Below are positions 33,628 through 45,275 of a DNA stretch of 64,000 nucleotides, in pieces. The notes under the pieces are model-generated. The model saw only the letters and a program-made list of their open reading frames with translations. It was not told where the DNA came from and made no database searches. The DNA lies in contig NC_030814.1 in the NCBI RefSeq assembly GCF_001704415.2, positions 67,697,121 through 67,761,120 of the forward strand, read 5' to 3'. Positions within the stretch are counted from its first letter, which is position 1; the number at the start of each line of letters is the position of its first letter. The stretch comes from Capra hircus. Its lineage: Eukaryota; Chordata; Mammalia; Artiodactyla; Bovidae. The position numbers and the translations under genes were made by a program.

Positions 33628-34350
33628 CAATTGGCCATTCTGTAGCTTCTGGAAGCTTTACAAACTGTTCTCACAACCATTCAATTAATTCAGTTGGATG
33701 ATTAGTTAGGTAAATAACACCTGGTAAGTAAATGCTAAAATCTCAGGATCATTATGATGCAAGAGACGAAAACTGAAAAGTAAAATTTGATCAACAAACT
33801 TCTTAAAACAAATGCTTTTAAGTGTCCAGGCTAGATTCCTAAAAATGGGCCAAAGGCATAAACATTTTTTAACGTCCATTTTGAAAGCATTTCAAACCTA
33901 CAAAAGTTCCAGTGGTACTAGATAGCTAGCTTCTATTACCTATCTTCCCCAGATGTTGACATCCTACATAACCATAGTACAATTGTCAAAGGCAGGAAAT
34001 GAATATTTATAAAATGGTGTAACTTCAGACCTTATTCAAGTTTCATCAGTTATCCCACTAAACCTTTTTTGTGGAACCTGGCCAGTATCACACATTGTAT
34101 TTGTTATACTTCATTGGTCTCATCTAATCTTGGACAGATCCTCCTTTTCATTTTCTTTTAAAGCCTCAACACTTTCAAAAGGTATTAGCCAACTGTTCTA
34201 TGAAATGTCCCTCAATTTGGGTCTATCTTTTGTTTTCTCGTGATTTAGAATTCAGGTTGTATCTTCTGGGCAGGAATATCACAGTGTACCTACCATACCT
34301 GAGGTGAGATGGGTAGCACAGGACATCTATATCTCAACACTGGTAGTATG
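33628..34350. other. No gene recognised
   Basis: Unassigned DNA. Around 33870-34260 the sequence is reminiscent of an old L1 3' region but is too diverged to assign. Confidence 0.35.
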
Positions 34351-34619
34351 CTGCTGCTGCTAAGTCGCTTCAGTCGTGTCCGACTCTGTGCGACCCCATA
34401 GACGGCAGCCCACCAGGCTCCCCCGTCCCTGGGATTCTCCAGGTAAGAATGCTGGAGTGGGGTGCCATTTCCTTCTCCAATGCATGAAAGTGAAAAGTCA
34501 AAGTGAAGTCACTCAGTCGTGTCCAACTCAGTGACCCCGTGGACTGCAGCCCACCAGGCTCCTCCGTCCATGGGATTTTCCAGGCAACAGTACTAGAGTG
34601 GGGTGCCATTGCCTTCTCA
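34351..34619 (-). mobile_element. Dimeric ART2/Bov-tA-type SINE
   Basis: Reverse complement of the same dimer seen at 11569: (ctg)n, taagtcgcttcagtcgtgtc, a first module ending ccttctccaatgcatgaaag, then a second module to gccattgccttctc. Confidence 0.93.
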
Positions 34620-35056
34620 ACTTTGTTTGATTGTGGTGGTGTGCCTGATTTTCCCACTAAGTGGTTACTGTTTATTCCTTCTGGAAATCTTGTAAGGAAG
34701 TTCTTGGCCCTAAGGTTAGCATCTATGGGTAGCCATTGCCTGCAGAATGACTGCTGTGACATTTGCCAAATAGCAATATTTTATTTCCATCCTCCCTTCT
34801 CCGTTTATTCATTGGGATTCTACTAAAAGAAGGATCTGTCCCTTTTCTCCCTTTTATTTACATCACAAGGGACCAGACATTTGCTTTTCTATGGGTATAA
34901 ACAATTTTTAAGATTTTGGATGGACCTGTTAGATCACCTTCAGAAAGGCTGTGCAGATTCATACTTCCTCAGGTACTGCATGAGTCTGTCACCTTTCTAT
35001 ACCCATACCAACAGGAATTATGTACAGATAAATTAATTGGTTTAAAAAAGGATATC

Positions 35057-35140
35057 TCAGTTCAGTTCAGTTGCTCAGTTGTGTCTGACTCTTTACAACC
35101 CCATGGACTGCACCACCCCTGGCTTCCCTGTCCATCACTT
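35057..35140 (-). mobile_element. BovB 3' terminal fragment (84 bp)
   Basis: Only the last part of BovB is present (tcagttcagttcagttgctc … cttccctgtccatcac), a severely 5'-truncated insertion. Confidence 0.85.
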
Positions 35141-36234
35141 ATGTATCTTCACTGTTCATCTTCCATTTGTTCTTTTATAAAGAAGTGCACATTTTATTCT
35201 TGCCACCTATGTGTTTATAGGATCTTTTTGCACTGAAGATACTACTACATATGGAATAATGTGAAACATATCTTCTCAATTTCCTCATGTTTTCCTTTGC
35301 TAATGGATGTTTTAGTTTTATATGGTCAAATATATTAATATACTCTTTTTATTTGTGCTATTGTAGCAAGTTCTTTCCCAAATAAAAATACTCAACATGC
35401 TTTCTTAGGTTTTTTATTAAGTCTAAATTTTTATATGGATTTCTTATATTCTTCTGGATTATATTCCACTAGGCTTTCCAATATAAACTTTTTTCTTTGT
35501 TTCAATACTTTCCCCCAAAGTTCAGGAATTTTTAAAGGCAGAAATTAAATCATTGGGGAAATATATTTAATCTTTAATAAATGATGCTGACCATCCTTTT
35601 GGGTGAAAAAATTCCCTCCTTCACACTATTTATAAAAATGGATTCCATATGGATATATATGTATTAGGAAAATATTTTTTATCAAGAAAATACAAACTCT
35701 ATAAATCTAGTCAGCTGGATAAATAATGGCAGATTATCTACCCCTGGAAAGCTTGCTAGCATTAGATAAAAGTGAAATAAATATGTTAAGATATCCTTTA
35801 TCATATTGATACAATATTGCCTATATCAGATTAGTATAACTGATAGCATATACTATAAAATCTTTTTACTGTTCACAAGTTTCTCTAAGGTTTTGGTTAC
35901 ATTCAATTGTTCTTACCAGACAGCTATACCCCAAAGGAAGAATTTTATTTGAATAAAAAGGGCCCATAAGTTGAAATAAATAGCTGTATAAAATATATCT
36001 TTACAAAAATTTATGATTACTAATATAAATATTAATGTATATTACATGTAAGCATAATAGAATATAATTAAAAGGTAACTGTAATGAAAATGGGGAAAAA
36101 CACAAAACCAAATCAAGGACTCAGGTCTCTTTTTGTCAACACCACACATAAGTGCCCCAAATGCTCTATGTAATTAGCTGTAAACATCTCATTGCAAACC
36201 AAATATCCAGAGGGCTCCCTCTGCCCATCAGGCA
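35141..36234. other. AT-rich DNA downstream of PGBD2, including its 3' UTR
   Basis: Very AT-rich. The proximal part is expected to hold the PGBD2 3' UTR; no other gene is seen. Confidence 0.5.
35944..35949 (-). terminator. PGBD2: Possible poly-A signal for PGBD2
   Basis: AATAAA on the minus strand about 285 nt after the PGBD2 stop. It is plausible, but in AT-rich DNA other signals further down could be used. Confidence 0.3.
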
Positions 36235-37999
36235 TTACCGGATGTGGTATGCCCTGAAGCACTTGGCATGGACGCCCTTCTGGCACTTCTCGCAGCGGGT
36301 GTTGGTCTGTGAGTGGCACAGGGCACACCGGGTCCTCTTGTCCTGGTGGATGATCCAGTGCCCAATCATGTCGAAGCGGCTCTCAGTTTCCAGCCGCCTG
36401 CTTCTCCTCCCTTGGGATGATGTGTCTGCATTGCTCTCTAAGTACACACAGGCCACATATCTTCGGAAGGCCAGGAGGTCCACCTGGGCATCATGGCAGC
36501 ATATCCTATGCAGCTGCCAAGCATTGTTAAGAGCCGCATCAATAACATAACCAATGAAACTCGAGTACCACTTCATACCCCGGATCTTCACCTTGTACTT
36601 GGCGATGTTCTGGTCCATACGGCCGACACCCCCCACCTTCTCCTGGTACAGTCTCAGCAGGGATGGCTGATGAACCTGGGTCTGCATCTTGGCTGCTCCT
36701 GAGTGATGGCTCGTCAGCCCCACCGGCTCTATGCCCACAGCATTGGAGCAGATGTTGACCACACTGCTATCATGCCAGCGGCACACAATGATCTCCTCAC
36801 TCTCGTCAACTTTGTAATCAAACGAACCCCTCTTCATTTTCTTCAGTTCTTTGGGATCTTTAAGGGGACAATGCTCAGTTCTGTACTCACGAACAGTTCC
36901 TGTGGCCTTCACTCCTTTCTTCCTTAAAATGGACATCAATTTGACACTTGTAAAAACCTTGTCAAAAAATATGTGGTATGGCAGACAGCCACGCGTCTGA
37001 AGTGCGTCCACAAATTTCACTACCATACTGCCTCCCAGGTCCAGGCCCCTGTCTGGCTTAGTGAACAGTGTGCCCTGGGAGGGCTCAAACCACACCAGAT
37101 AGCCCCTGCTGGTTGTCCCACACCAGATCTTGTAGCCCAGCCGCACAGGCTTCCCTGCAGGCAGCTGCTTAGACCCCCGGTATCCAAAGTATTCACACAT
37201 GGATTCGCCAAAGCTATAGAACTCTTCCAAGGGTGCATGTTTCCGGAAATTGTAGTTCATGCGTACGATGAGAGGCCTGACCTTGGCAAACCTATCACTT
37301 TCATCAAGCTCATTGTTATCTGCAAAATGCAGGTATGAGAAGATCAGTTCAAATCTGTCCCTTCGAATTGCATCAGCCACAAGATGGTGATGTGAGTCAG
37401 GAGATGTTTCCCAAAACATCCTTCTCCTTGGATAAGAGATATACCCACTTAAAATCAAAATGCCCAAGACACACTTCAATTCCTGGGCTGTGAGACCCAG
37501 GTTGACATTTTTCTGCCTAGCATAACGATTGGTTTCATTAACAATAAAATTAATCATTCCTTCATCAAAAAACAGTTCAAAGAGACCTACAGGACTCAGT
37601 TCCTGGCTTTTGAGATCTTCCATATGAGGATCTGTTGCTGTCCAACTGCTGAAGTCCGGGCGGATATCTCTTTTGGTCCAAATACGTTGAGGTTCCACTA
37701 CTGCCTTTCGCTTCTTCGTGGCTGGCTGCAGCTGCAGGTCATCCTCCTCCTCCTCCCCGGTGCCAGAGTCCTCAGGGACCACAAAAGCATGCAGCACATT
37801 ACCAGGCACATGGGTTCCTCGCTGGCCATCTTCATCACCTGAGTCTTCATCAGTGAAGTCCCCTGCAGCATTTTTGGGCGGTGCAATGAAGATCTCCTCC
37901 CTACTGTGGCCAGATTCCTCCTCTTCCAGAGCATTCAGAACCTCAAGTAACTTTACAGACTTCAGCTTTGAGCTGGTACTTCTCCCAGTAGAGAGGCCG
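36235..37999 (-). CDS. PGBD2: PGBD2, piggyBac transposable element-derived protein 2, main coding exon
   Basis: A 588-codon uninterrupted frame, stop at 36235-36237. Joined to the 17-nt exon at 40597-40613 it gives 593 residues, almost the 592 of human PGBD2. Order (spliced numbering): acidic N-terminus about 29-94 with EEEE, DEDSGDED and EEEEDD runs, a basic KKRK (101-104) that may be a nuclear signal, the piggyBac transposase fold about 140-520 (FFDKVFTS with Asp at 352; GGVGRMDQ near 465-469), and a C-terminal cysteine-rich zinc domain (CALC, CEKC, CFRAYH; 564-590). Two of the three Asp residues needed by active piggyBac transposases seem replaced (CGTTS near 299-303; GVGRMD instead of a VDxxD motif), so it is probably a domesticated protein without transposase activity. 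The exon starts after a good acceptor (ctgtttcctgtcattgcag) at 38000-38001. The frame is open 5' of it to an ATG at 38034, but that part is intron. Its cellular role is not established. Confidence 0.97.
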
Positions 38000-38576
38000 C
38001 TGCAATGACAGGAAACAGAATGAAGAGAGGCCACGCAGGAAAGCTAGTGCTTCAGCAGAAAACTCCACCAAACCACTGCTCAAGAGGGGGGCACACCCAC
38101 TGTAACAGCATCTCAGATCCAACACCACCAGGCAATGCGCCAGATAAGTCAATGTTCCAGACAAACACAGATTACTCTTCTAATCTGTGCTTTAATAAAG
38201 GGAGGCATTCTAAAGAGGTATTCCATACTTCCTTTCCTTCTCAAGTCTTTGAATAGAGGATTCCCTCTAGTGATGAGTCCAGATGCCACTGTCATCACCT
38301 GGTTAACAGTAACTGCCGATGGGAAGGTTGGGCTGCTGAAGTGACCTCCACTGATGTCTCTTGACTTAGTGACCCGAGCGGCCCTGCTTTTGTGCTTCTG
38401 CCTTACCTCTCTCTTCCCTTGTTCTTACTCACTTGACAAATATAAGTTTCCTCACTTCCCAAATTCTCATTATCCCTACCTGAACTCTCACTACCCAAAT
38501 TCAAGACCTAGCCAGATTCAGACAGATTTTCAGATGGCTCCCTCAACATCTGTATACTGCCTGCCAAATGGATTGA

Positions 38577-38691
38577 AAACATGGAAACCCCTGCTATTCT
38601 AATTCTGCCTGTCCATGTGGGAACCAAATACAAAAACATGGAAACCCCTGCTATTCTAATTCTGCCTGTCCATGTGGGAACCAAATATAAG
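38577..38691 (+). repeat. Tandem duplication, 57-bp unit, in PGBD2 intron
   Basis: aacatggaaacccctgctat … gggaaccaaatacaa occurs at 38577-38634 and again from 38634-38691, with one or two differences (aatacaa versus aatataa). Confidence 0.95.
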
Positions 38692-40033
38692 AGATGTTTG
38701 TATTTAGTGCTGCTCAGGGACTACAGTGGCCACACTCCACTCCCCAACCTGCATAGCACTTGTTTCCAAATGAAGGAAACAAATGACATATCTACAAGCA
38801 AGTAGCTATACAGGATGGCATCAGGTAGTGATGAGAGCCATCCTGAATAAGGGACAGAGAATACAGCTGTATTCAAGTAGCTGGGGGTGCTACTTTAGAC
38901 AGATGATGAGGGAAGGCTTACAGGGCAGACAGACGAGCAACGTGAAGGAGTGAGCCTTGCAGACAGTTGGACACAGGGTATCCCAGATGGAGAGAACTGC
39001 AGGTACAGGCACAAGGCCCTGTGGCCGAAGGGACTTGACGTCTATGAAGAGCAAGGAGGTTAGCAACACTGCAGACCATAGTGAGGGGAGAAGAGTAGAG
39101 CAGAGGTAGCTAGGTCCAGGGCCAAGGCTCCACAGGGTTCCAGAGTCCTGATGAGGACTTCCAGGTTATCAGAGGAAGTCCCTAAGGGGTACGGAGCAGG
39201 ACAGTGAGTGGTCAGTACATCACTGTGGCTATGAGAACAGACCGGACTTGAGAAGGCGGGCACACTGATATCCTATTTCCTGGCCACTTCATGAGAAAAG
39301 CCACACACCAGAGGGAGGATAAGATTTTACCATGAAGCTATTTCTCTGCAGGCCTGCCCTATAGTTTTGGAGTTTAGGTTGCATTAGAGACTCACTCCAA
39401 CCTCACTTTCAGGGCATTGGCTTCACCAGCCCCCATGCTACAGGCTAGGGCACAAGACATCTGACCTCTGGGGAGATGAAGTACACCTCAAGCTCCCTGG
39501 GCCAGCCAGAAAGGGAGAGGAAACCTGAAGCTCTGCCTCTCCACAGACCTCAAACAAAGACATGTTCTCAAAGAGCATCAGCCCTTTTCCTGCCTCCTCC
39601 AGCCACCCATGGTCTATAGCAGCAGATCCAGACCTGCCCAGCCATGGTCTTGGCTAATCTCACCACTCAAGCTGTTGTGCACCCACAGGCCCTCAAACAC
39701 CTTCTCTGCCTGGCTATTCACACCCTATAGTGAGAAAGCCTGCAGGAACTGAGGCAGCCCCACACAGAACCCTCTTGTGTCTTGAAGGATGGGGAAAGCA
39801 AATCACATCTTTAGATCAAGTGTGGAACTAGAGCTACACAGCTGCATCCACACTCCCTTGTCTGCCCTGCCTTTTCTCCTATCTTCTTTTCTCCTCTCCC
39901 TCCTTGGTGCTTCATAGACAAGTGCTTAGGGTGGCTGGCAGGACTGAGAGCTGAAAATGTTATAAACTCGGCCATTCAAAAGCAAAGGGGTAAATACAGT
40001 TAGCCTTCAATAACACAGGTTTGAACAATGTAA

Positions 40034-40392
40034 ACTAAGAGAAGACTCTTGAGAGTCTCTTGGACTGCAAGGAGATCAAACCAGTCCATCCTAAAGGAAT
40101 TCAGTCCTGAATATTCACTGGAAGGACTGATGCTGAAGCTGAAGCTCCAGTACTTTGGCCACCTGATGCAAAGAACTGACTCACTGGAAGAGACTCTGAT
40201 GCTGGGAAAGACTGAGGGCAGGAGGAGAAGGGGACAACAGAGGATGAGATGGTTGGATGGCATCACTGACTCGATGGACATGAATTTGAGCAAGTTCCGG
40301 GAGTTGGTGATGGACAGGAGGCCTGGCGTGCTGCAGTCAGTGGGGTCGCAAAGAGTCGGACACAACTGAGAGACTGAACTGAACTGAACTAT
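40034..40392 (+). mobile_element. BovB LINE 3' fragment
   Basis: agaagactcttgagagtctc … gatggttggatggcatcact … ctgaactgaactgaacta; the last 350 bp of BovB, 5' truncated. The open frame 40049-40369 is BovB RT C-terminal sequence. Confidence 0.92.
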
Positions 40393-40596
40393 GTGAGTTC
40401 ACTTATACATGGATTCTTTTTCAGTAAATATGTACTAGAGTACTACACGATCCTCAGTTGGAGCCAGCAGTGCAGAGGGCTCCATTATAAAGTTACACAC
40501 AGATTTGTGAATGCACAGAGGTGAGCAATCCTAGTACCCATGTGTTGAAGAGTCAACTGTACTTGCATAAAGCCTTTCATCAAACATTATTCCTAC

Positions 40597-40659
40597 CTTG
40601 AAGATGAAGCCATGATATACTGGGAACACAGGTTATCTTTACTTGCAGAGTCTAAGAAT
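40597..40659 (-). CDS. PGBD2: PGBD2 first coding exon (17 coding nt plus 46 nt 5' UTR)
   Basis: On the minus strand ATGGCTTCATCTTCAAG (40613-40597) encodes MASSS plus two bases of the next codon. It is followed by a donor gtagga at 40596, and the phase joins exactly to the main exon (AG + C). Human PGBD2 also starts MASSS. The exon begins after an acceptor (cttccattttcttacag) ending at 40660, so 40614-40659 is 5' UTR. The coding part alone is 40597-40613. It is too short for any ORF scan and is called from the splice signals and the protein start. Confidence 0.85.
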
Positions 40660-40865
40660 CTGTAAGAAAATGGAAGTCAGTTTTAAGAAATCATATGCAA
40701 GACAATAGGACCTTCTCTATCATTTGAGGGAAAAAAATCTCCAGATTCACTACCAACCAGAGGGAACTGGATCAAGTACACACAGAAAATTATGTGTAGT
40801 TGACTGGCTAGTCAGAGGAGAAAAGAAGAAGCTCCTTCATCTCACACCTCACAACAAAATACATT

Positions 40866-41052
40866 CTGGGACAGGGTTTCCCATAATCAGAACTATTGGC
40901 ATTGTGTTTGTTGTAGGGGGCTTTCCTATGTATTATGTGATGTTTAACAGCATCCCAGGCCTCCATTTATTACATACCAGTAGAACAACTGTCCCACTGG
41001 TTGTGAAAAACAAAACGATTTCTAGACATCACCAACTGTTCGCTACTACTGT
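40866..41052 (-). mobile_element. MER20-like hAT DNA transposon relic
   Basis: acagggtttcccataatcag … tttaacagcatcccaggcct … agacatcaccaactgttcgc follows the MER20 consensus as I remember it. It is non-autonomous and ancient. Confidence 0.6.
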
Positions 41053-41099
41053 CCTACATCAGTGCTGCCAATAGAACTTGCCACAATGATAGAAATATT

Positions 41100-41280
41100 T
41101 TGTATCAGTGCTATCCAATAGAGTAGGCATGAGACACATGTGGAGATTAAGCACTGGATATATGGCTAGTGTGATTGAGACACTGAATTTTAAATTTTAT
41201 GTAATTTTTAGTAATTCTAATTTACATAGTCACATGTGGACTGTAGCTATTTTTTAGACAGTGAAGTTCTAGACTTATTA
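41100..41280. mobile_element. Second hAT/MER-like relic
   Basis: gtatcagtgctatccaatag … gactgtagctattttttaga … cagtgaagttctagac has the 'cagtgctatccaatag' end of a known MER-type DNA transposon. The exact family is not assigned. Confidence 0.45.
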
Positions 41281-41439
41281 AGCACTAATTGCAAAAAAAA
41301 AAGAAAAAAGGAAAACTTTAAAACTTTTGAAGTATATTAATGACCACAGCATGGGGAAACTTTTCTTTTAGAAAACACAGAAACTCAAAGGAGGATGGAC
41401 AATTTTAACTATATCAAACTTCCAACAAATCTGTAGTAG

Positions 41440-41808
41440 GTTGTTTTTGAACTGTGGTGTTGGAGAAGACTCTTGAGAGTCTGTTGGACTGCAAGGAGGT
41501 CAAACCAGTCAATCCTAGAGGAAATCAACCTTGAATATTCACTGAAGGACTGATGCTGAAGCTGAAGCTCCAGTTATTTGGCCACATGATATGAAGAACT
41601 GTCTCACTGGAAAAGACCCTGATGCTGAGAAAGACTGAAGGCAGCAGAAGGAGACGATAGAGGACACAATGGTTGGATGGCATCACAGACTCAATGGACA
41701 TGAGTTTGAGCAAGCTCCGGGAGATGGTGAAGGACAGGGAAGCCTGGTGTGCTGCAGTCCATGGGGTCGAAAAGAGTTGGAAATGACTCAGTGACTGAAC
41801 TGACTGAT
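41440..41808 (+). mobile_element. BovB LINE 3' fragment
   Basis: ttttgaactgtggtgttgga … gatgctgaagctgaagctcc … actcagtgactgaactgact. 5' truncated and diverged. Confidence 0.9.
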
Positions 41809-43959
41809 CCCTAGAAGCCAACACAGTCCCTGGCATGTAACAGCACACAGTAAATACTTTCTGAACTGAACAACTTCTGCTGAAGAACAAATGGCCATAC
41901 TACAGGGCATTCTCCTAATTCTATAGCAGGCTTTCATTTTCATTTTAACTTTTTGGCTTTAAGACTGCTATTTACTAAAGTACTAAGGAACTCAATATTT
42001 AATTTACCCTAACAAAAATGCATTCCTAAAGATTCTCTAAAACTTTGCATAGGAAATGTCTAGCAATGGAGAGCCAACTGATACAGTGGACTCAAACAAG
42101 AACAGAAGGGATAGCTAGGCAGAAAGGGTAGGAAAAGCCATTTCTCTCTTTCTCTGGCTGTGCTCCTCAGTCCCTCCATTCCCTACTGTATGGCCCTTCC
42201 ATCCTTCTTGCCCTTCTTGACAGAACCACCAGAGGAACTGGACAAGAGTAAACAGTGCCTCTGCAGGCTAAGCAAATTCCCAATGGGAATGATTTCCAGA
42301 AAGAGACACTCCTTTAGCAAACATAAGTGACTACTAGACACCTAAGCATGTATAAAATCACTACTCTAACAAGGCTACCAAAAAGAAGAGGTAGGCGAGA
42401 TTAAGATCTACAAAACAGGACTTGGTTAGATCTAGTCAGGAAAGTCACAGAACTTCTTTCTAAGGAAAGGATAATTAGACCTGCCCTAGGAAAGAGACCC
42501 TCCAAAAGAGTACAAATTCCCCGAGGAGGCAGAGAACAGCATCCTAAGCAGAGGAAACAGCAAATAAGTGGGAAAGCAAAGACAATTAGGACAGGGTAGA
42601 GAACCCAAGGGAGAGGGTATACAAAGAGACGATCAGCTATGCCATGTCTTGAAGGCACTGTTTAAAGAGACTTATCTTTATCATAAAGCAAGGGGAAATC
42701 AAAAAATATTATAGGCAGAGCATGACACAGTGGGGTTTACATTTCAATAAGTTTATTCTGACTGTGGTATAGACAGCTGAGTGGGGGCACCAAAGCAGAC
42801 GTAGGGAGATAAGAGCAATAATCAGGATGGTGGGGTTTATGGCAAAAAGTGGGCCAGTCCAAGTAGGATTCAAAAAGTAAACCAAGTTTGGATCATTGAG
42901 GGGAAGGGAGAGGGCTGATCAGGGAGGCCTCCCAGAGTTAAGGCTTAGTGGATAGGGTAGGGTGGTGCCATTCACAGAGGCCAGGAGCATGAGAACGGCA
43001 TGAGATGTGGGTGATTTGGAGCCGCGTCTTGCACATATTGGGATGGAAATGCCTTTGAGATAACCCAGAAAGGTACTGAAAGGCCACAGTCTCTCTGGGT
43101 CTGAGAAGTGGCCTGGGCTAAAATCATTAGTGAGTCAGTTTTCTGAGGATTTGTGGAAGCCCCAAAGCCACAAGAATCTCTGATGCCACCGGTGATACCC
43201 AGGGAGGAAGCCCACATTGAAAGAGAAGCTGGAAAAGGAGGACATCTTCAGAGATGTCTAAGAGATCTAAGGGCAGGAGGTTGACCTGAGAGATAGAAAA
43301 ACCAGGAGATGCTGAGCAGTCAAGGGCCAGATGTGTCAAGGCACAGGTGTGCAAAGCTGTGGCTCAGTTGGACATTCTCCGTTGGACATTCCCAGAGGCT
43401 CAGCTGGACATTCTCAACTGGCTCTGGCACCCAGGAAGAAAAGGCTCTTAGATTTGAGATCTGATGTTCCTAGAGCCATTCTGAAGGATCTTGGAGGTGA
43501 GGGGACCTCTAGTGCTTAAAATATTAAATTTTCCAATGAGACAGGACATCTAAATGGAACTAAATCCTTACTTGGATCCTATACCACAAAAAGGAAATGG
43601 TTGAGAAGAGCAAAAAAATTCTGAACAAGGCCTGTAGATCTTTGGTGTCCTGGTTTCGCTAACTGCTCTCTTAAGTAAGATGTTAACATTTGGGGAACCC
43701 AGGTAGGGATTCTTTGTATTAGTTTTCAAAATGTTCTCATTTTTTAAAGTTACTTAGAAAAAACATTTTTTTAATAAGACATTTTATAATCGTAAATGCC
43801 TCAAAGTCAAGCCAGGTGCAAAACGGCTCAAGAATGGCCTTTGTGAGATACGGGGGCCCTCCTTCTCATACTCATCTCAATGCTAAACAAAAAAGGGGAA
43901 GAGAGGAAAACAAAGATGCTATGCAACCTCAGCGATCCCAGAAGCAGGCAGAAACTGTG

Positions 43960-44860
43960 GAAATGCCAAAAGCGCCCTTCACACAGCGTAACCCCACGCA
44001 GAAGCCCCTCTCTCCCTAAAGGGCAAGGCCTCTAAGCCCGCCCGATCCCGCCGACCCCGCCCACAGATGTCCACCCGCTCCGCCCCCAGCGTCAGCCCGC
44101 CCCAGCCCCAGCTCCGCCCACAGCAGTCCTTCCCGCCCCAGCCCGGCCTTGCCCCGCCCCCGATCCCGCCCAAGGGCCCTAGCCATTCCTCCCTTAGCGC
44201 ATACTGCGTTAGCGGGCCCCCGCTTCTCCCACAGCCCAGCCTAGCCCAAAGGCTCCCACCCCCACGCTCGCTCCGCCCCAGTTGACCCCGCCCCGGTGCC
44301 GGCCCCGCCTTCCGCCCCGCAGGGGGACCCCCTCAAACGGCTCTCTGAACTCGAAGCCCCGAGGTCCGTTGTGCCTGTACCAGTCACACCTACTCACCGT
44401 CCGCCCGCGGCAACGAGGCCCAACGCCTGGGGCACCGTTGAGAAAAAACATCGCTACGGTCCGCCGCTCCCACATCCAAGAGGGGTATAGTAGGCGGTGC
44501 AAGCGGAGCGACCTCGACCTGCGATGAACAGACTGGAGCCTCGTGGTTCGTGCCAGATACCACTCGTAGCGCGGAGCCTAGAGCGCCTCGGCGTTGCTGG
44601 CATCGGCCGTCGCGGCAGCGCAACGTCCGGCAAGAGAGCGCTCCACTCGCCTTCGGCCCGCCTTCCGCTCCCCGCCCAAGACACACCCCTGCTTAGGACA
44701 CGCCCCCGATCCCAGCAACCAACGAGACTTTGGGGCTTCCGCGGTGCTTAGGAGAAACCCGGAAGTGCCTCTGAAGTCGGGGCCAGGGCAGTGAAATATA
44801 CTCGGCCCCTCTTGCACCCTCCACTCGCCCGGTTCCTTTACTTGCTAGCCTAGGCACTTT
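43960..44860. promoter_or_regulatory. PGBD2: CpG island, probable PGBD2 promoter
   Basis: The only strongly GC-rich and CpG-rich stretch in the window. It is packed with ccgcccc/ccccgcc boxes (about 44035-44300), which are Sp1-type GC boxes on the minus strand, and frequent CG dinucleotides to about 44780. It lacks a TATA box, as expected of a housekeeping promoter. It lies upstream of PGBD2 on its strand. Whether it also serves a plus-strand transcript cannot be told. Confidence 0.8.
44398..44500 (-). other. PGBD2: Candidate untranslated first exon of PGBD2
   Basis: A strong donor, GACG/gtgagtag, occurs on the minus strand with GT at 44397-44396 inside the CpG island. Splicing from it to the acceptor at 40660 would give a normal three-exon PGBD2. 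The exon's 5' end is not determinable; the right limit given is arbitrary. Confidence 0.5.
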
Positions 44861-44932
44861 CCTCTCTATTACTAACGGAGCCACTAAACTTTTTTTCTCT
44901 CTAGGTGGGTGGTTCTCCAATATAATTCAACA

Positions 44933-45030
44933 ACAGCTTCGCTTGGGAACATGATAGAAATGCATATTCTGGGGCTCCATCCCAGAAATACCTAATCAGA
45001 AATTCCGAGGCTTGGCCCAGTAATCTGGAT
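44933..45030 (+). mobile_element. MER5A-like hAT relic
   Basis: gcttgggaacatgatagaaatgc, aatcagaaattccgagg, and cccagtaatctgg match the order of the MER5A consensus. A further short stretch at 45060-45110 (ggataattctttgtcgtgga) is MER20-like. Confidence 0.6.
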
Positions 45031-45183
45031 AACCTGCTCAACTTTACACCTTGGACTTTTTAGTTTGGATAATTCTTTGTCGTGGAGGCCTGTCCTGTGT
45101 ATTTCAGGTAGGATCACCAGATATAAATCAGGGTGCTCAGTTAAGTTCGACTCTCAGATAAAATATATACCCCAAGGTTAATA

Positions 45184-45240
45184 GATTGGCATGCTGCAGT
45201 CCATAGGGCAGCAAAGAGTTGGACAAGACTAAACAATAAG
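45184..45240 (+). mobile_element. Short SINE/BovB 3' fragment
   Basis: ggcatgctgcagtccatagg gcagcaaagagttgg…; only the final part of a ruminant repeat. Confidence 0.65.
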
Positions 45241-45275
45241 ATTAATCTAGCAGTTAAGTATTTCATCTGGTGACG

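Larger units (their letters stand above)
38000..40596 (-). other. PGBD2: PGBD2 intron 2
   Basis: Bounded by a donor at 40596-40595 (GT) and an acceptor at 38001-38000 (AG), about 2.6 kb. It contains a 57-bp tandem duplication and a BovB fragment. Short frames within it are not conserved coding sequence. Confidence 0.85.
40660..44397 (-). other. PGBD2: Probable PGBD2 intron 1; several old transposon relics
   Basis: The stretch between the acceptor at 40660 and the donor candidate in the CpG island. It holds a MER20-like hAT relic, a second hAT-like relic, a BovB fragment and unassigned DNA with an old interspersed repeat flavour near 42700-43000. No other coding exon was found. Confidence 0.6.

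Noticed and set aside
36113..37842. Plus-strand frames of 70-132 codons opposite PGBD2
   Set aside because: They are antisense shadows of the PGBD2 coding exon.
38000..38034. ATG at 38034 as the PGBD2 start
   Set aside because: The 11 codons before 38000 lie in a pyrimidine-rich splice acceptor (ending tgtcattgcag). A 17-nt exon at 40597 supplies the conserved MASSS start in phase.
43979..44817. Several overlapping frames of 60-100 codons in the CpG island on both strands
   Set aside because: GC-rich DNA has few stop codons; the frames overlap one another on both strands, are Pro/Arg/Gly-rich and resemble no protein family.
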